DNA of 64,000 nt from Rhodamnia argentea (GCF_020921035.1 NC_063152.1:31743903-31807902); one strand, 5' to 3'; positions 36,101 to 48,520 are shown, counted from the stretch's first letter. Numbers and translations are program-made. The notes: a model not told the origin generated them from the letters alone.

Positions 36101-36556
36101 TTGTTGAGCCACATTTATAAAAGTTTTTTTTTATGTGACCTATATTAATTGATATTGTAATTACTGTTTTACGTGATTGATCTAATAAAGAAAAAGATTC
36201 TTAATTAGTCTAATATGGGCTGTGTGAGCTGTGTTGAGCCAATACGTGATGAGAGGATCCAGCTAAAAATTCTATAAATAGAGCTTAAATCTCTCTACCA
36301 ACATTGATGCACAAATAACCGCATGTAAGAAGCACATACAGATTCACATCGCGAGGGGCTATATCATCGAGCTAGTAATACGGAATGCAATAGAGAAGAA
36401 GCGCTCAAGTTTTGTATAGTCGCTATTCTGCATCAAGAACGATGGATTCCAAATCGGGTGTACAAATCCCTTTTTCGCTGGTATTTTGTTTCTAGATCTT
36501 AACTAATGGTGTTCCTAGGATGCCTTCAAGGCTTACATGTGGTATCAGAGCCGCCA
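36101..36556 (+). mobile_element. Copia-type LTR with primer-binding site (truncated element)
   Basis: TGGTATCAGAGCC at 36541-36553 is the initiator-Met tRNA primer-binding site typical of plant Ty1/copia elements. The sequence before it ends 'ttaca' at 36538 and may start at TGTTGAGCCACA near 36102, making an LTR of about 440 bp. A TATA-like CTATAAATAGAGC at 36274 would serve LTR transcription. No gag, pol or second LTR follows; the sequence passes into another element at about 36740. Left boundary is approximate. Confidence 0.6.
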
Positions 36557-36739
36557 TAGTATTGAACTAGAACTCACAATTTTTGCCCTTTTTCGAGAAT
36601 TTTTTCTTAGGTGAAAATTAATTTTGACTACATACCCGGAATCTTCTCGTTGAGACGAGAAGAACAATGAATAGCAAGGCACCAGAGACCTTTGCCAGAT
36701 AAATCTTATCATACTAGGGTTTGCGAGACTATTAGACAA

Positions 36740-37363
36740 GAAAATGACACAAATAGTCTTCGATTTTTATTTTGATATATAATGTTGTTTCTAAATTTTT
36801 AATTTGTTCAATATGATCCATGAATTATCAGTACATATTTAATCTAATCCCTAGATTAGATAAGATATGCAATGCTGTCCTTCCGTTAATGCTAAGTTAA
36901 TGAAATGTGTTGCCGTGACATCTAATCTGGTTAAAAATTTGAACAATGGACAACAAAAAAATCTTCCGTTAATGCAAGTTAATGAAATGTGTTGCCGTGA
37001 CATGACGTCCAATCAGGTTAAAAATTTGAACAATGGATAACAAAAAAATTTCAAGTGTGAATTATCCATGTAAAATATTCATTTCAAATCAAGATATAAC
37101 AATCGCCAAAACTAAATAATGAAGGATATATTAACACCCTCAATTTTTTTTTTTTTTCATTTCCTTGGATGGATATGTTGACTTATCATTTTTAAGAGTC
37201 CGACTCAGCACATGACAATCCACATTGTTAAATAACATTTGATTTGTCATAAGACTATATTGAACATTTAGGAATAGTTTAGGAATCACATTAAACAAAT
37301 TTAAATTCCAAGAGTGACATCGCATATCATGCGAGAGTCTATGGACCATTTGTGTCATTTTCT
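36740..37363. mobile_element. TIR element, about 620 bp
   Basis: AGAAAATGACACAAATAGTC at the left is mirrored by GACCATTTGTGTCATTTTCT at the right, and similarity continues inward ('gttcaatat.atcc'). It contains an 83-bp tandem duplication (next entry). I found no clear target-site duplication. The Mutator-like copy D abuts or overlaps its right end. Confidence 0.6.
36881..37050. repeat. 83-bp tandem duplication
   Basis: TTCCGTTAATGC...GAAATGTGTTGCCGTGACAT starting at 36881 recurs at 36964, each followed by 'gttaaaaatttgaacaatgga.aacaaaaaaat'. The second unit has a short insert (gacgtc). Within the TIR element 36740-37363. Confidence 0.9.
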
Positions 37364-37369
37364 TTTACT

Positions 37370-37900
37370 AAAAAAACATAGCAACTCAATTGAATTTATT
37401 TCTAAACCTTTCAACCTAAAGCTATTTCATTCTTTCCGGCTAATTTTGGTCGGATATTACCGACGTGGATGTCAGACGGCCTATGTAGCATGGCCGGCGC
37501 CGACGTGAATATTTTTCATGATATTTTAACAATATTTATTTTCTATTTGTTTATGTTTTTTCTTTTTTTCTCTGTCTCCTTCGATGGCCAATGAGGGCAA
37601 ACACCCGTGAGGCGAGCTGTGGCCTAAGCGAGGGCGGCCTCATCGGCGTTCGCCCTCGCCGGCCACTGGAGGAAACCCTGAAAAAGGTAGAAAAAAATCC
37701 AAAAAATAAAATATTATTAAAATATTATTTACAAAAAGTTCACGTATGCGCCGGCCGTGTTATGTAAGCTATATGCCGTCCATGCCAGCAATATCTGATC
37801 AAAATTAACTAGAAGAATTGAATAAGCTGTAGGTCAAAAGGTTTATGGCTAAATTGACACTAATGCAATAGGTTTATGACTTTTTTGAGACTTATCCTCA
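37370..37900. mobile_element. Mutator-like MITE, copy D (left end lost)
   Basis: It shows the same plan as copies A, B, E and H: 'attctttccggctaattttggtcgg', a GACGTGGATGTC motif, a GC-rich core 'gagggcggcctcatcggcg..cgccctcgccgg', a mirrored GTTCACGTATGCGCCGGCC, and the right end 'caataggtttatgacttttttgag'. The left terminus is not recognisable, so it is probably truncated. Confidence 0.6.
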
Positions 37901-38927
37901 TCGGCAAGGCATCTTACGTAGAGCATTTAGGGAGGCATGGCCGAGTTCTCGACGATATAATCCAAGGATATGCACAGCAGCTTGGGTTTTGAACTAGAAT
38001 GCACCGGTCAAGTTACCGGGCTACACGTCGAGGTTACCTATGGATTGTAAATGAGTTCATTTGTAGCTAAATGGCTTGTAATAAAAATAAAAATAAAAAT
38101 AAAAAATCAAACAAATTTAAACTAATAAATTTTACAAGCCAAGTGAAATGAAAATGGATTGAATTTGTCCAGCTAAATGGGTTGGGGTTGTAAATGTATT
38201 CGAAGACAAACCTATTTACGACCCACAAATATTTAGACTTAAATCATACCCATTAACAGCAAATTTATCAGAATTTTTTTTTTTTTTTGGGTCAGCAACT
38301 CAGCATTTATTAGAACTTGACTAACTAATATTTGACCCATTTTGTGAAACGTGGGTTAAAATATGGGTTTTCAACCCATATTGATGAAGTGCACTTTGGA
38401 AGAGATGATGACGGTGATAGCCATTTTGCTCGGGAGCTGTTGAGATTCTGGGCAGAACTCGCCGGGATTCCCATCACTAGTCGTCTGAGGGGTCTCAGAC
38501 ATTCCGATGCTCGGATGATCTATCGCTTCGGATGCGCGGAATGCACGGTTCCATGTAATGCAAACGTGACCTGTTGCTTCTTGTCTAGTGTTTTGTGCTT
38601 AAATTTTGCAGCAGCCATGTCATAGATCGAAGAGTTCAGGTCAGACCAAGATGAATGACATGCTATGAAGTTCCCTAGAACGAGAGAATCGTTGTTTTTC
38701 TTTCTTTTATTGATACCAACATGTCTGTACAAGGTAACGAATGCAAATTCCATTCAACCACCGGCAATCAGCTAAGAGAGAATGCCGGTTAACAATACGG
38801 AGATGGAGACGAACAAAAAGGTAACCCCTATGCTTTGTTTTTCTCTGAGTTTGGGACGACATAATGTAGTATTTGTTACTGAAAATGAAAGTCCAACCTA
38901 AGACTCAGTGCGCTCTTAAGGAGGTGA
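37901..38927. other. Intergenic, 3' of AAE3-like gene; TIR debris
   Basis: Contains an (AAAAAT)n run at about 38086-38105. 'acccattt/gacccattttg' blocks at 38200-38370 resemble the element end at 13442. An open frame at 38332-38625 has no similarity I recognise. Confidence 0.4.
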
Positions 38928-41468
38928 TTATGCACCAAATTTGGGGACTTTGGCGGTCGAGATCTGCGCAAGGAAATGCTCCGCCACAAGCCGGCGCTGG
39001 ATCTTCCCGGAAGCAGTTTTCGGGACAGAGTCTGTGATGAAAACCTTCTTCGGGACCTTAAAGCTGGCAAGGTTCTTCCTGCAGAACTGGATCACATCCT
39101 GCTCTGTTACCTTGGCACCTTCCCTCGGAATCACGGCACAATTTATCTGCACACAAACCAAACGGGCATTGACAAATGCAATTATATGGCTAAGAACTTT
39201 TCTCTTTCGTTTTCAAAACTTGTGCACGAAAATGTCCATTTTAGTCATCTAAATTCAAACTGCCATTCCAACAAACATCCAATCTCTCAGGAAATTGACA
39301 AACAGATAAGAGCTGATTCTTAATGAGAAACACTAGGTAACACAAAAGTGAAGAATGAAATGTTTGTTTACCTCTTCGCCGTACTTATCATCTGGGACTC
39401 CAAAGGCAACTGCTTGGGCAACATCTGGATGTGCCAGAAGCACAGCATCAACTTCAATTGGTGATATCTTCTCTCCTGCAAAGCATAACCAAAGTTTAGT
39501 GCACGTTGGCCTCAACACAGAATCCATCGAAACTACTTTCAGAACTCTGTTATAGCAAACAAAATGGCCATAATTCCAAACTCCAATCCAGTTACCTCCA
39601 CGGTTGATGAGTTCCTTGATCCGACCGACCAAATGCAAGTACCCATCCGAATCCATAAACCCAACATCACCCGTATGAAACCACCCGAACAGGAAGGCCT
39701 GCTTATTTGCCTCTGGATTATTCTTATAACCCTTGGTCATGTTCGGACCCCTTATACACACTTCCCCGCTCACGCCCACTGCCTGTACGGCTCCATGCTC
39801 GTCTAAAATCGCCATCTCCTGCCCCACGGGTCTTCCGACCGACCCAGGCTTATGCTTGCCATCTTCGGGCAAGGGGTTTGATGACATCAGGTGAGTAGCT
39901 TCCGTCATTGCATAAGCCTCGAGCACGGGTGCATCAAATGACTCCTCGAGCCGATCCATGATAGAGGGCGCGAGTGACGCGCTGCAGCTCCTTATGAATC
40001 GCAGCTTCGGGTAAGCCCGCTCTGGCTTGCTGAGGTGGCGGTCCAGGATGATCTGGTGGATGGTAGGGACTGCTGTGTACCACGTGGCATTGTATGAAAT
40101 CATATCTGCCCAAAATGTGGATGCCGAGAACCTACCAGCCGCCGGGAGGGCCACGGCAGCTCCGGCAGCTAAAGAGCTCAACAATCCAGCAACTAAACCA
40201 TGCACATGGAACAATGGAAGCACAATCACAGTAGAATCTGACTCTGTTAGTTTGTATACCGACTTGATGTTCTGAACTGACGAAGCCAAATTGAGCTGAG
40301 TTAGTGGCACGCCTTTGGGCCGACTCGTGGTGCCAGAGGTGTGCAAGAACAGAGCTACATCTGAGGGATTATTGACGACTTTGGACATCAAGTCGAGACT
40401 CGGCTCTATGTCAGTCGAAGAGAGAGTGAATTTGGAATCCGCCGAGTGAAGCTTGGCGGTTAGGTGGGGGATGTTAAGCTTGGAAGCAGCAGACTGAGCT
40501 GGCTGGTTTCCTTCTTGCGGTGTCAATAGGACCTTCGATTCCGAGTCGGAAAGGTAGAACTCAAATTCCTCAGCTGTGTAGGCGGAGTTGAGTGGAGCCG
40601 CTGTGGCTCGGCATCGGATTACCGCCAGAAAGAGGATCACAAACTGCAAAACAAGCACATATTTCCAATCAGCAAAGTAACATACTAATCCCTCGCAAAG
40701 GAGATCCACACACATATTATCTTCAGAACACGCAGACAACTAGATTGTCATTGTTTGATTCCATTGAAACCATCCATCTCCTTTTCATTAGCTCCAACTT
40801 GTTTTTCCATAAATCGATGCTTGCATATCCCAAACAACCCAGGACACGACAGAAATGCCCTTCATGCTCTGCCCTGTCCAATTTATTCCAAATTTTTTGT
40901 TTTTTTCTGTTGCAAAACCCGTCATGTTAACAGTAATCACGCGCTCACAGAAATTTCATGCCTTAGATACACTTCCTTCTATGGAAATTGACACCATGTC
41001 CATTGCTCTGTTCTCGAAGAACTGTAAAGCACAAAGGAACGTCTTCTTTTCACGCATTTTCCTGGTCGATCTTTCACAAAATGATCCGACTCGTCGTCAG
41101 GAGGTTGTCGTTAATCCCTATCTCCTAGATATTGCATTTCCGAATTCAATATACATCGTCATCAGGAATTCTCACGTCCAAATTCACATAATCACACAGC
41201 CAAAAACTCGCTCGAAAAGGCATGCATACGTCGCACTCGCGGAACAGACTCGACGATCCGTACGTACCTCGACAGCGTTAGGGAAAGTGAGCGCGACGAC
41301 GTCGCCGGCGCCCACGCCGGAGGCGGCGAGGAGCGCGGCGGCGTGATCGACGACCTCCCGCAGCCGCGCATGCGTCAGGTCGAACTGCCCGCAGACGGAG
41401 AGGGCTCTCCTGTCGGGGAAATCCGACGCCGTCTTCGCCAACAGGCCTGTAAGCGTGAGCGTCTCCAT
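38928..41468 (-). CDS. AAE3: AAE3-like acyl-activating enzyme (oxalate-CoA ligase type), four exons
   Basis: The Arabidopsis homologue AAE3 joins CoA to oxalate in an oxalate-degradation route that also affects defence and seed coat traits. The minus-strand exons are 41468-41268, 40643-39596, 39475-39372 and 39146-38928 (GT-AG, phase kept). They give 523 residues against 514 in Arabidopsis. Adenylate-forming motifs are all present: the P-loop LFLHTSGTTSRPKGVPLTQ, YAMTEATH, GWFHTGDVGFMDSDGYLHL, GRIKELINRGGEKISPIEVD and the catalytic lysine motif PKTASGKIQRRLV. The N-terminus METLTLTGLLAKTASDFPDR starts the fold directly, with no target peptide seen. The GC-rich region upstream (41469-42050) is the likely promoter and 5'UTR. 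Substrate is inferred from family resemblance; a generic 4CL-like ligase remains possible. Confidence 0.92.
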
Positions 41469-44400
41469 TCGCTAAACAGAGAGCACGAATCGGGACGAAA
41501 TCGACCGAAACCAGATGGCGATTGGGACTGAAAAGGGCACGCAATCAACGAGAACGATCCGCACGAAGAAGAAGAAGCGAAACGGAGTGCTCGGTGAGAC
41601 GAGAGAATGGGGAGGGTTTGCGGATGTATATAAGGGGATGGGACTGGGAGGCGCCAGGGAGGGAGGGAGGGAGAGAGGGAAAAATCGAGGAGGCTCGCGG
41701 GCAGGGCGAGTTCGGTGAAGGTCGCGACTGGGGTGGTGGGGCCCGGGGACGCCACGTGGCGGAGCCGACGGTCGGTTCGGGGGAGGGAGCGTGTGTCTTC
41801 GGGAGGTGCTGCGCAACTTGCCTTTTGCCTTCGAGAATCTCCATCCCGCCTTCTGGGCGCCACGTGGACGACAAGGCTGACGGCAGCTTTCTGACGCGGA
41901 CAATCGGGCGCGTCGGCTTGCCCCCCGGGGGGAGTGGGGTCCAGGAAGCGGAGAAGGGGTTCGGGTGAGGAGGTGCGTCTTCGGGGAAGGGCCGAGCGAT
42001 CGTGACACGGGAGAACCCCTCAAAATCAACGGCCGTGATTCGTCCGATCAAGTCAATCTATATCCGAAAAAGAAAATTTTCCTCTCTAGAAAAATTTGAA
42101 TTTGAAGAGTCGGCATATGCCAATATCACAATCACATGAGTCGATTCAATCGTGGGTGTTGATTCCACGAGCGTATTTATGAATCTCACGCGACCGCTGA
42201 AACATCTCACGGCGGTCATTGCAATCTATCCATGAACTTAGAGTTCTCACGAGAATCTTTCGAGAAGGGAGTGAATGGTGCTTACAAGTGAAAAATGCAT
42301 TGAATCGGTCTAAACCGTGCAAGCCGTGGCATAAGTGAGTTGGGACTCACACACATGCCATCGCGTAAAAATACCTATGATGTTGTGTGAAATTTTTTAA
42401 CTTATATCAGATGCATGTGAACCCGCTTGATTTTAATTCTCGCGTCATGGGTGTCTGCCATCGACATTTTGTGGCCAACAGATAACTATAAATTAATCTA
42501 AAAATTTATAATGTCAGATGAAAACATAATTTAATATACTTTAATATTTTATCGGTTGGTGCGGACGTGTCAGCCATGCGAGAGCATGGGAGGTTTGGTC
42601 GGATTGGGTGTGGGGCTTATGTGGTCAAGTATGACCCCATGACTGACTGAGTAGTTGTTTTTGCTTATCCCTTTTTCTTGGAAGAAGCGAAGTTCGATTT
42701 TTGTTTTTCTGGTAATAGAAATTCCATGGGCTCGAATTCCTATGCTTGATTATCTTTTTCTTTTTTCGTTTTTTTTTTCGCTCAAATGCTTTCTTTCCTT
42801 CTTGTTTTTCGAATGTTCAAATGCTTTGATAAAGGTTAATTTTAAACGATTGTCTGTTCTTCTACCCGGAAGATACTACGAGCGACAAACAAACAGCCAA
42901 CTGACATAAACTTTTCCCGTCTGCACAATAATTTAAGTACTAAGAATGGATTAACTCATTTTTCTTGATTAAAAGAACCTCTACTTAAGATTGATAATAT
43001 GATCACAACCAAGCATACTCTCTATATATTTTTGAACTACATTAACCATCTAATATTGGTTGTCTTGGTAAAACAAAAAATTGAACAATTACTTTTTCTG
43101 GTAACACTTTAGTGTTGCGTAGACGGATTAATTACCGCCCGACAAAAATAGCGGGAGTTTGGAACACATGATAAGCATGGATTAGTTTATTTAAGTGTAA
43201 ATGACTATCGTCGGTGTTTATGAATAAATTAATTCCAATCACGATCAATTTTAAATGAATGAGTGGAATTGCCATGTTAGTGAACAATCAAAAGGAAGCT
43301 AAAGTGCACATAGCATATTCCTTAAGATTGGATTCTTTTCATTAAATAAGATCCAACGATCATGATACGGGATATGTCATGTGCTAATGATGTTTACTAA
43401 GAAATTGGTGAAGGAATGATATAGTATTGAACCATCAAAACAAAGGCAAAGTGCAAACATTATATAGTTTTATACAGGCTGGAATATATTCGATTGCCTA
43501 ACTTATCTATTACTTTAAAGATCACGCCTTGATAAGCATGTCGATTCGCCGTTCTGACAATGTAATCTTGTCTTGCCGGCGACATCACTCATAAAAGTCC
43601 CCGAGCATCAATACCATCCATTGCTCTAAAATTTTCTATTAATCCATAAAATGCATGTCTACTGTCCATTTACTTTCAATTTTAAAGTTGTATCTCGTGA
43701 TTATCGTTAGGGGTTAAATTTAGACATTTGCCTCATGTTCTTATGTGGCAAATATCCCTAGTCTTCATCTCGCGAATTGTTACGTTCGCACGCATACAGC
43801 TCATATCCAGCTACCACCACAAAATATGCTCAAGCTCTTAAATGACAAATTAGAACGCATCAACATCACGACATGGTTTATTCCTAATCAGTAATTAGAG
43901 CATATCCTTCCTGGGTGTCTCTTAATTTAATCTATTGTGGTAAAATTAATATTCAAATCGAAGTCGAAAGGCGATGAGATGAGCTGTCGTTTAGTGTTGA
44001 TCAAAGGTGCAAAGCCACACACTCGATTCATTTCTTTGATACGTAATATATATGCCACATAATATTCGTAAATATTGCTAGTTAGAAGCAAGGCTTTTGA
44101 GGACGGAATGCTCTCCAAACTCATATTTTTCTTTTATCTAGAGAAGTATTTCATAAAGTCTCAATTATAAGGCAAATGAACTCGTCAACGTTGAGAATTA
44201 AATTGACAGAATTAGAGCGTTAAAGATTGAAATTGACATCCCGACAATATATTTAGGACTGGTTGTGTAATGTTTTTAAGTTACGAAAATCAATAACTCG
44301 GGACTGGTGATCATTCTTTTGGGCCGGTCTTTTGTGCGACTATGACCTGACTAACCAACTCATAATGATGTTTTGACGTCCCACCATACTAAATTGACTG

Positions 44401-45330
44401 AGTTGGGGGGTCCAAATTTTCATGCTCGTGCGGATTTCTAGATGGTAGGAGCTCTTGTGATCATCGCCATTAATCGTCATTGACCCTTTTTTTTTCTCAG
44501 ATTAATGTGGATTATGAAAGGAAAAAGAAGTATGTCAAATCAAATTAAAAGACTTATCTTAGCACGTCAACCTTTACAATCACGGATCATGGTCAGCCGA
44601 TTATTCTTTGATCTGATCTTTTAAGATAAGAGGCGTGCTTATAATTGCAATTTCAAAAGCCAAGGTCAGGATGAAGAGTGCCATACAACTCTAGTCTTGA
44701 ACCGAAGCCCGGAAAGAGCTTGCAAACTTGACGATCTACGTCTCGTTTCCGCCGGAAGCCGGGAACCATTCGATGCCAGAATAAGTAAATAATAATAAAT
44801 AGATGAAAGGGCAAACCCACAATGACCACAGACAAAAGCAAAGATCCCCACCCCCACCCCATCGGTAAACAACAAGGTGCTTAATGACTTGATTAGCACC
44901 CGTCATCCACATTAGACGCACCTGATTTGGGGACGTTTTGTCGCCGTTTAAAGTTTCCGTAAGTTCACGCCCTATGATATTTTTTTAGCGGCAACCGTCC
45001 GCATCGTCGAAGCTTCGCACGAGGAAGATTCTCGGCTTTGCAGTGAAGCCCCAAAAATCTCCTCCAAAAGCCAAATTTGACCAAAGGGTTCCCGCAAGTG
45101 GCGTCCTGTTGTATAAAACTTTGCCCCCATGCAGCTTTCAAGGGCCGCAGTTGAAGGTCGTCGTGCCTGCGAAATCACGTAACAACACGTGATTTCTTGC
45201 TTGCTTTTTGCGTGGTCAAACCCACCCACGTATCTGGATTCTGGTTGGATGAATCCTCTTTACTTGCAAGATTAGTCCTCGAAGGGGATAAAATCTATCC
45301 ACCCATGTAAACACCGTCATAGAAATGTAC
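41469..45330. other. Gene desert: AAE3 promoter, then AT-rich spacer
   Basis: 41469-42050 is GC-rich and probably promoter/5'UTR of the AAE3-like gene. Several long frames on both strands there reflect base composition, not genes. From 42050 to 45170 I see no gene, no strong repeat and no structural RNA. A perfect hairpin at 45171-45196 is listed separately. Confidence 0.5.
45171..45196. repeat. Perfect 10-bp hairpin with G-box
   Basis: GAAATCACGT and ACGTGATTTC are separated by the 6-base loop AACAAC. The right arm forms CACGTG with the loop's last base. It could be a transcription-factor site, or chance. Confidence 0.6.
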
Positions 45331-45915
45331 GGGAAAAAAAGTGTTAGAAAAGCCCTAAACCTATTATTACGTTTGTGCCAACTTAGCATTAAACCTCTTA
45401 ATTCTATCAATCTAGTCCTAGACCTTTTAACCTAGAGTCAATTCAGTCTTTCCGACTAATTCTGACTAGACATTGCTAACATGAATGTCGGACGGTTTAC
45501 GTGGCACGACCGGTGTTGACGTGAACATCTTTAAATAATATTTTGATAATTTTTGCATTTCTTTCTTTCTTTTGAAACTGTCTTTTTTTTTTTCCTACTT
45601 CTTTTCTTCGATGGCCGGGCATGGCCATGGCCTGTGAGGGTTAAGCCTTATCGGCGTTTGCCATCGCCTCGACAAGGCCTACCCTCGCCTTTGGTGGCGA
45701 AGTCCACCCTTGCTCAGGCAAGACCAGCCATTGCTGGCCATGGCCGTGCCAGCCACATGAGGAAAGAGAAAAAAAAGAAATTAAAAAATTATGAAATAAA
45801 AATGTTCACGTCAACGTCGCCCGTATCGCATAAGCCATCTATCGTCCACGTTAGCAATATTTAGGATCATATCGACACTAACGCAATAAATTTAAAACTT
45901 TTTCAATACTTTATC
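45331..45915. mobile_element. Mutator-like MITE, copy E
   Basis: A 585-bp element flanked by GAAATGTAC (45322-45330) and GAAATGTTC (45916-45924), a 9-bp duplication with one mismatch. It has inverted terminal regions ('aaagccctaaacctattatt' against 'gcaataaatttaaaacttttt'), GTTGACGTGAAC mirrored by GTTCACGTCAAC, and a GC-rich core at 45612-45760. It is non-coding. Confidence 0.78.
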
Positions 45916-45924
45916 GAAATGTTC

Positions 45925-47097
45925 GTGTTAAGCGTTTCCATCGTGTAAAAAAAACGACGGCACGCGCGCGTTGAGCCACCAAAATAATTATTGACCAGTC
46001 TGCTTGACCGCTCGATTTGGTCCATTAACCAAGTCAGTGGGGGTCCATTTCATAGGTCAAACTCACAGTAGGACCAATGAATCGGTCGGGACTGGGGGAG
46101 GGAGATCAGAGCTTCAAAGAGGCAAACCAATGGAGATTTTTCCTTCTTTGCTCGATCAGTACCGTGGGACTATGGCGGCCGGTCAACCTGACCATGCGTA
46201 TCCTACAAAAAACCATGTCGGTCGCATTTAGGACAGCCCTGCTCTCAAATTTGGGATTTCCTTCCTCCACCTCCCCTCCTGTTTTCCTCGTATGATATTT
46301 CGGTATCGACGGCCGGAACAATTCTGTCTCCTACATGGTCCCCGATACACGTGAGCCCATGCATATACGAATTATTAGGTCAAGTGAGTTTCGTCGTTGC
46401 AGCACGGTGATTGTTTGATGAAATTCCGCGCGCTAGGGTGCGTGGGTGGACATGCATGTGTTAAAAGATGACTTCAGGGGACCAATGACGGGGAAATAGC
46501 TGCTTGCAATACCGTTCCGAAGATTGAGTCCAGATCAGTGCCCCGTACCCGTTTTTAACCTACTGAACGAGTCGAAACTATTTCCTTACGAAAGCCGGAC
46601 CTGTTCCCGATCGGATCGACTGAGCCAGTACAAGTTCGGTGCCTTTTTTTTTTTTTTTTTAATTTCCTGCTCTCGGAATCAGTGGCATTGGGGGGGCGAA
46701 AACAGGGAGGGATTAGGACCGGGCCGCCAACGTAAGCGCTTACGTTGGCCATCATCCAACGCATTCTCATGGCCACCCACGATCCTGTCCGTCCCATCCG
46801 TCCACCCAAGACACAGCCTGTCCCAGTTACCACCTTCGACGTTCCCAACCCCGAATGGTGGCTGATGCGTCTCTTCGTTTTGAGGAGCAGGAAGAGACGT
46901 TTTGCCTTCTGCCACTCGACCGTTGGGAGTTGGCTCTACTCTACGTGATCGACGTGCATATCTTGTCGGCCGGATCACATCCGATTCCGAATTTTGCTGC
47001 TTCTGCTGTTGTGATGTGGGGGAGGAAGGAGAAAATTAGAGACCGGGAATTAATTACTTTGACAAGGAGCGCGAGTGAGTGAGACGGGGAGTTTGAG
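45925..47097. other. Intergenic, GC-richer island; no gene recognised
   Basis: 46400-47080 is relatively GC-rich with overlapping frames on both strands, none resembling a known family. It contains the 24-bp perfect palindrome at 46726. Confidence 0.4.
46726..46749. repeat. 24-bp perfect palindrome without spacer
   Basis: GCCAACGTAAGC is followed immediately by its exact reverse complement GCTTACGTTGGC. Both halves contain AACGT/ACGTT, the core of some bZIP sites. The function is unknown. Confidence 0.95.
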
Positions 47098-47099
47098 AG

Positions 47100-47470
47100 C
47101 GGGGAAAACTATTCAAAAAGCTCTGGATTTATTATACGATAGTCAATTCAGTCGTAAACTTTTTAATTATGTAAATTTAGTCCTAAATCTTTAGATGATT
47201 TGTCGATTTAGTCATAAATATTTAGATGATTTGTCGATTTAGTCATAAATCTTTCAATGACCTGCCAATTTAGCCATAAATCTTTTGATGATTTTGTCGA
47301 TGTGATCCTTCCGACCAATTATCTAAATAATAGGTTTAAGACTGAATTGGTAAATTTTCAACACACTTAGGACTAAATTGACATATTATCAAAAAGGTTT
47401 ATGATTTGATTGACATACTTGAAAGGTTAAAAACTTAATTGGCATATACTTAGAATTTTTTGGACAATTA
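47100..47470. mobile_element. Degraded MITE-like element, copy F, with internal repeats
   Basis: The left end GGGGAAAACTATTCAAAAAG and the right end GAATTTTTTGGACAATTATC are inverted to each other, as in the Mutator-like family. The GC-rich core is missing. The interior holds four 31-bp repeats (next entry). No target duplication is found. Confidence 0.55.
47175..47300. repeat. Four tandem 31-bp repeats
   Basis: Units begin ATTTAG(T/C)C(C/A)TAAAT at 47175, 47206, 47237 and 47268 and end near 'gatgatttgtcg'. The exact 31-bp period shows unequal expansion of the subterminal 'atttagtcctaaa' module. Confidence 0.92.
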
Positions 47471-48204
47471 TCTTGACCATGAGCCAAGAGAGGCATGGCA
47501 TCCCTAGAGCTGTGGTGTCCAGCTCCAAAACGAGCGGCGGCAACGGTGGTGAAGAGGAAAAAGGATGCATAGCTGGTTGCGGTCCGAGAAGCATTTGCTT
47601 TCTACGTGGTTCGATGCGATCGTTTTGCATACATTTCATGACGTACGTACCGCGCCACGCCCCATGGTCATTTGGGATTCAAGTTTGAACTCGATCGGAA
47701 GTAAAAAGTGAGCATATGGCAAGTATTTTTTTTTCGAGATTATATCTGCTAAATTGGAAATACAATAGCTTTATTCTTTTATTTTTTTTTCCCCTTATCT
47801 TTTGCTAAATCAATGCCGTGGCTCCTATTGGTAGCCCTCGAGCATGGTTTAATCTGCGGAAACACCAGCCTAATCTCACAATTATGGTCCAATTAACGGT
47901 GGCGATTACGTAAGAACTGAGAAAGCTGTGAACAGATCTCTCGTAACGGAGAGGACACGCGTGTATCGACGATGGCCACTTGCCAGACACAGCTGTTCAT
48001 GAAGGCATCCAATCGAAGGCCAACTGGACACGCCCTCTTTAGACTCATGAACGAACAAGGAGAGAGATTCGTGGTGTCCTTGGTTTTGTCTTTGCGCTAA
48101 AACGGGGTTTGGGTCGGCCATTGCGTGTATAATTGCCCCAAATCTACATGTGTTGTGATCCTAGGACGAGTTTTCGTCAAAAGTGGGTCTCCGTTATGGA
48201 GACA
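47471..48204. other. Intergenic, no gene seen
   Basis: No frame with known similarity and no repeat of note. Confidence 0.4.
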
Positions 48205-48520
48205 ATTATCCAAAAAAGTCCTAAACATATTGCATTTTTATCAATTTAGTCATAAACCTATAATTATACCAATTTTTTTTTTTGGTCATAATAATTATAC
48301 CAATTAAATCATAAACCTTTCGACAATTTATCAATTTAGTCATTCCGGCCAATTTTAACCTAAAATTAGCGACGTGGACACTAGCCGTCCCTAATGGCAC
48401 GGTTTGTTTGTGTTAAGGGCCGCCAACCACCAGCCACATGCCAAGCGAGGGTTCGCAGGCCCTCGCCCAATGGCCAGCAAGGGTCACGACCCTCGCCGGC
48501 CACTGGGGGAGACCAGATCT
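48205..48520. mobile_element. Mutator-like MITE, copy G (left half only)
   Basis: It opens 'attatccaaaaaagtcctaaac', continues with 'aatttagtcattccggccaatttt', GCGACGTGGACA and the GC-rich core 'cccaatggccagcaagggtcacgaccctcgccggcc', and is then cut off. The mirrored right half is absent. Confidence 0.6.

Noticed and set aside
37921-38040. 'ggaggcatggccgagttctcg' resembling the start of a tRNA-Ser gene
   Set aside because: No matching acceptor stem, anticodon loop or T-arm GGTTCGAATCC follows.
41472-42051. Several long overlapping frames on both strands upstream of the AAE3-like gene
   Set aside because: The region is GC-rich with few stops; products are Arg/Pro/Ser-rich and mutually overlapping. 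It fits promoter and 5'UTR better.
46524-47082. Frames of 67-113 codons in the GC-rich island
   Set aside because: No domain or codon pattern I recognise, and frames overlap on both strands.
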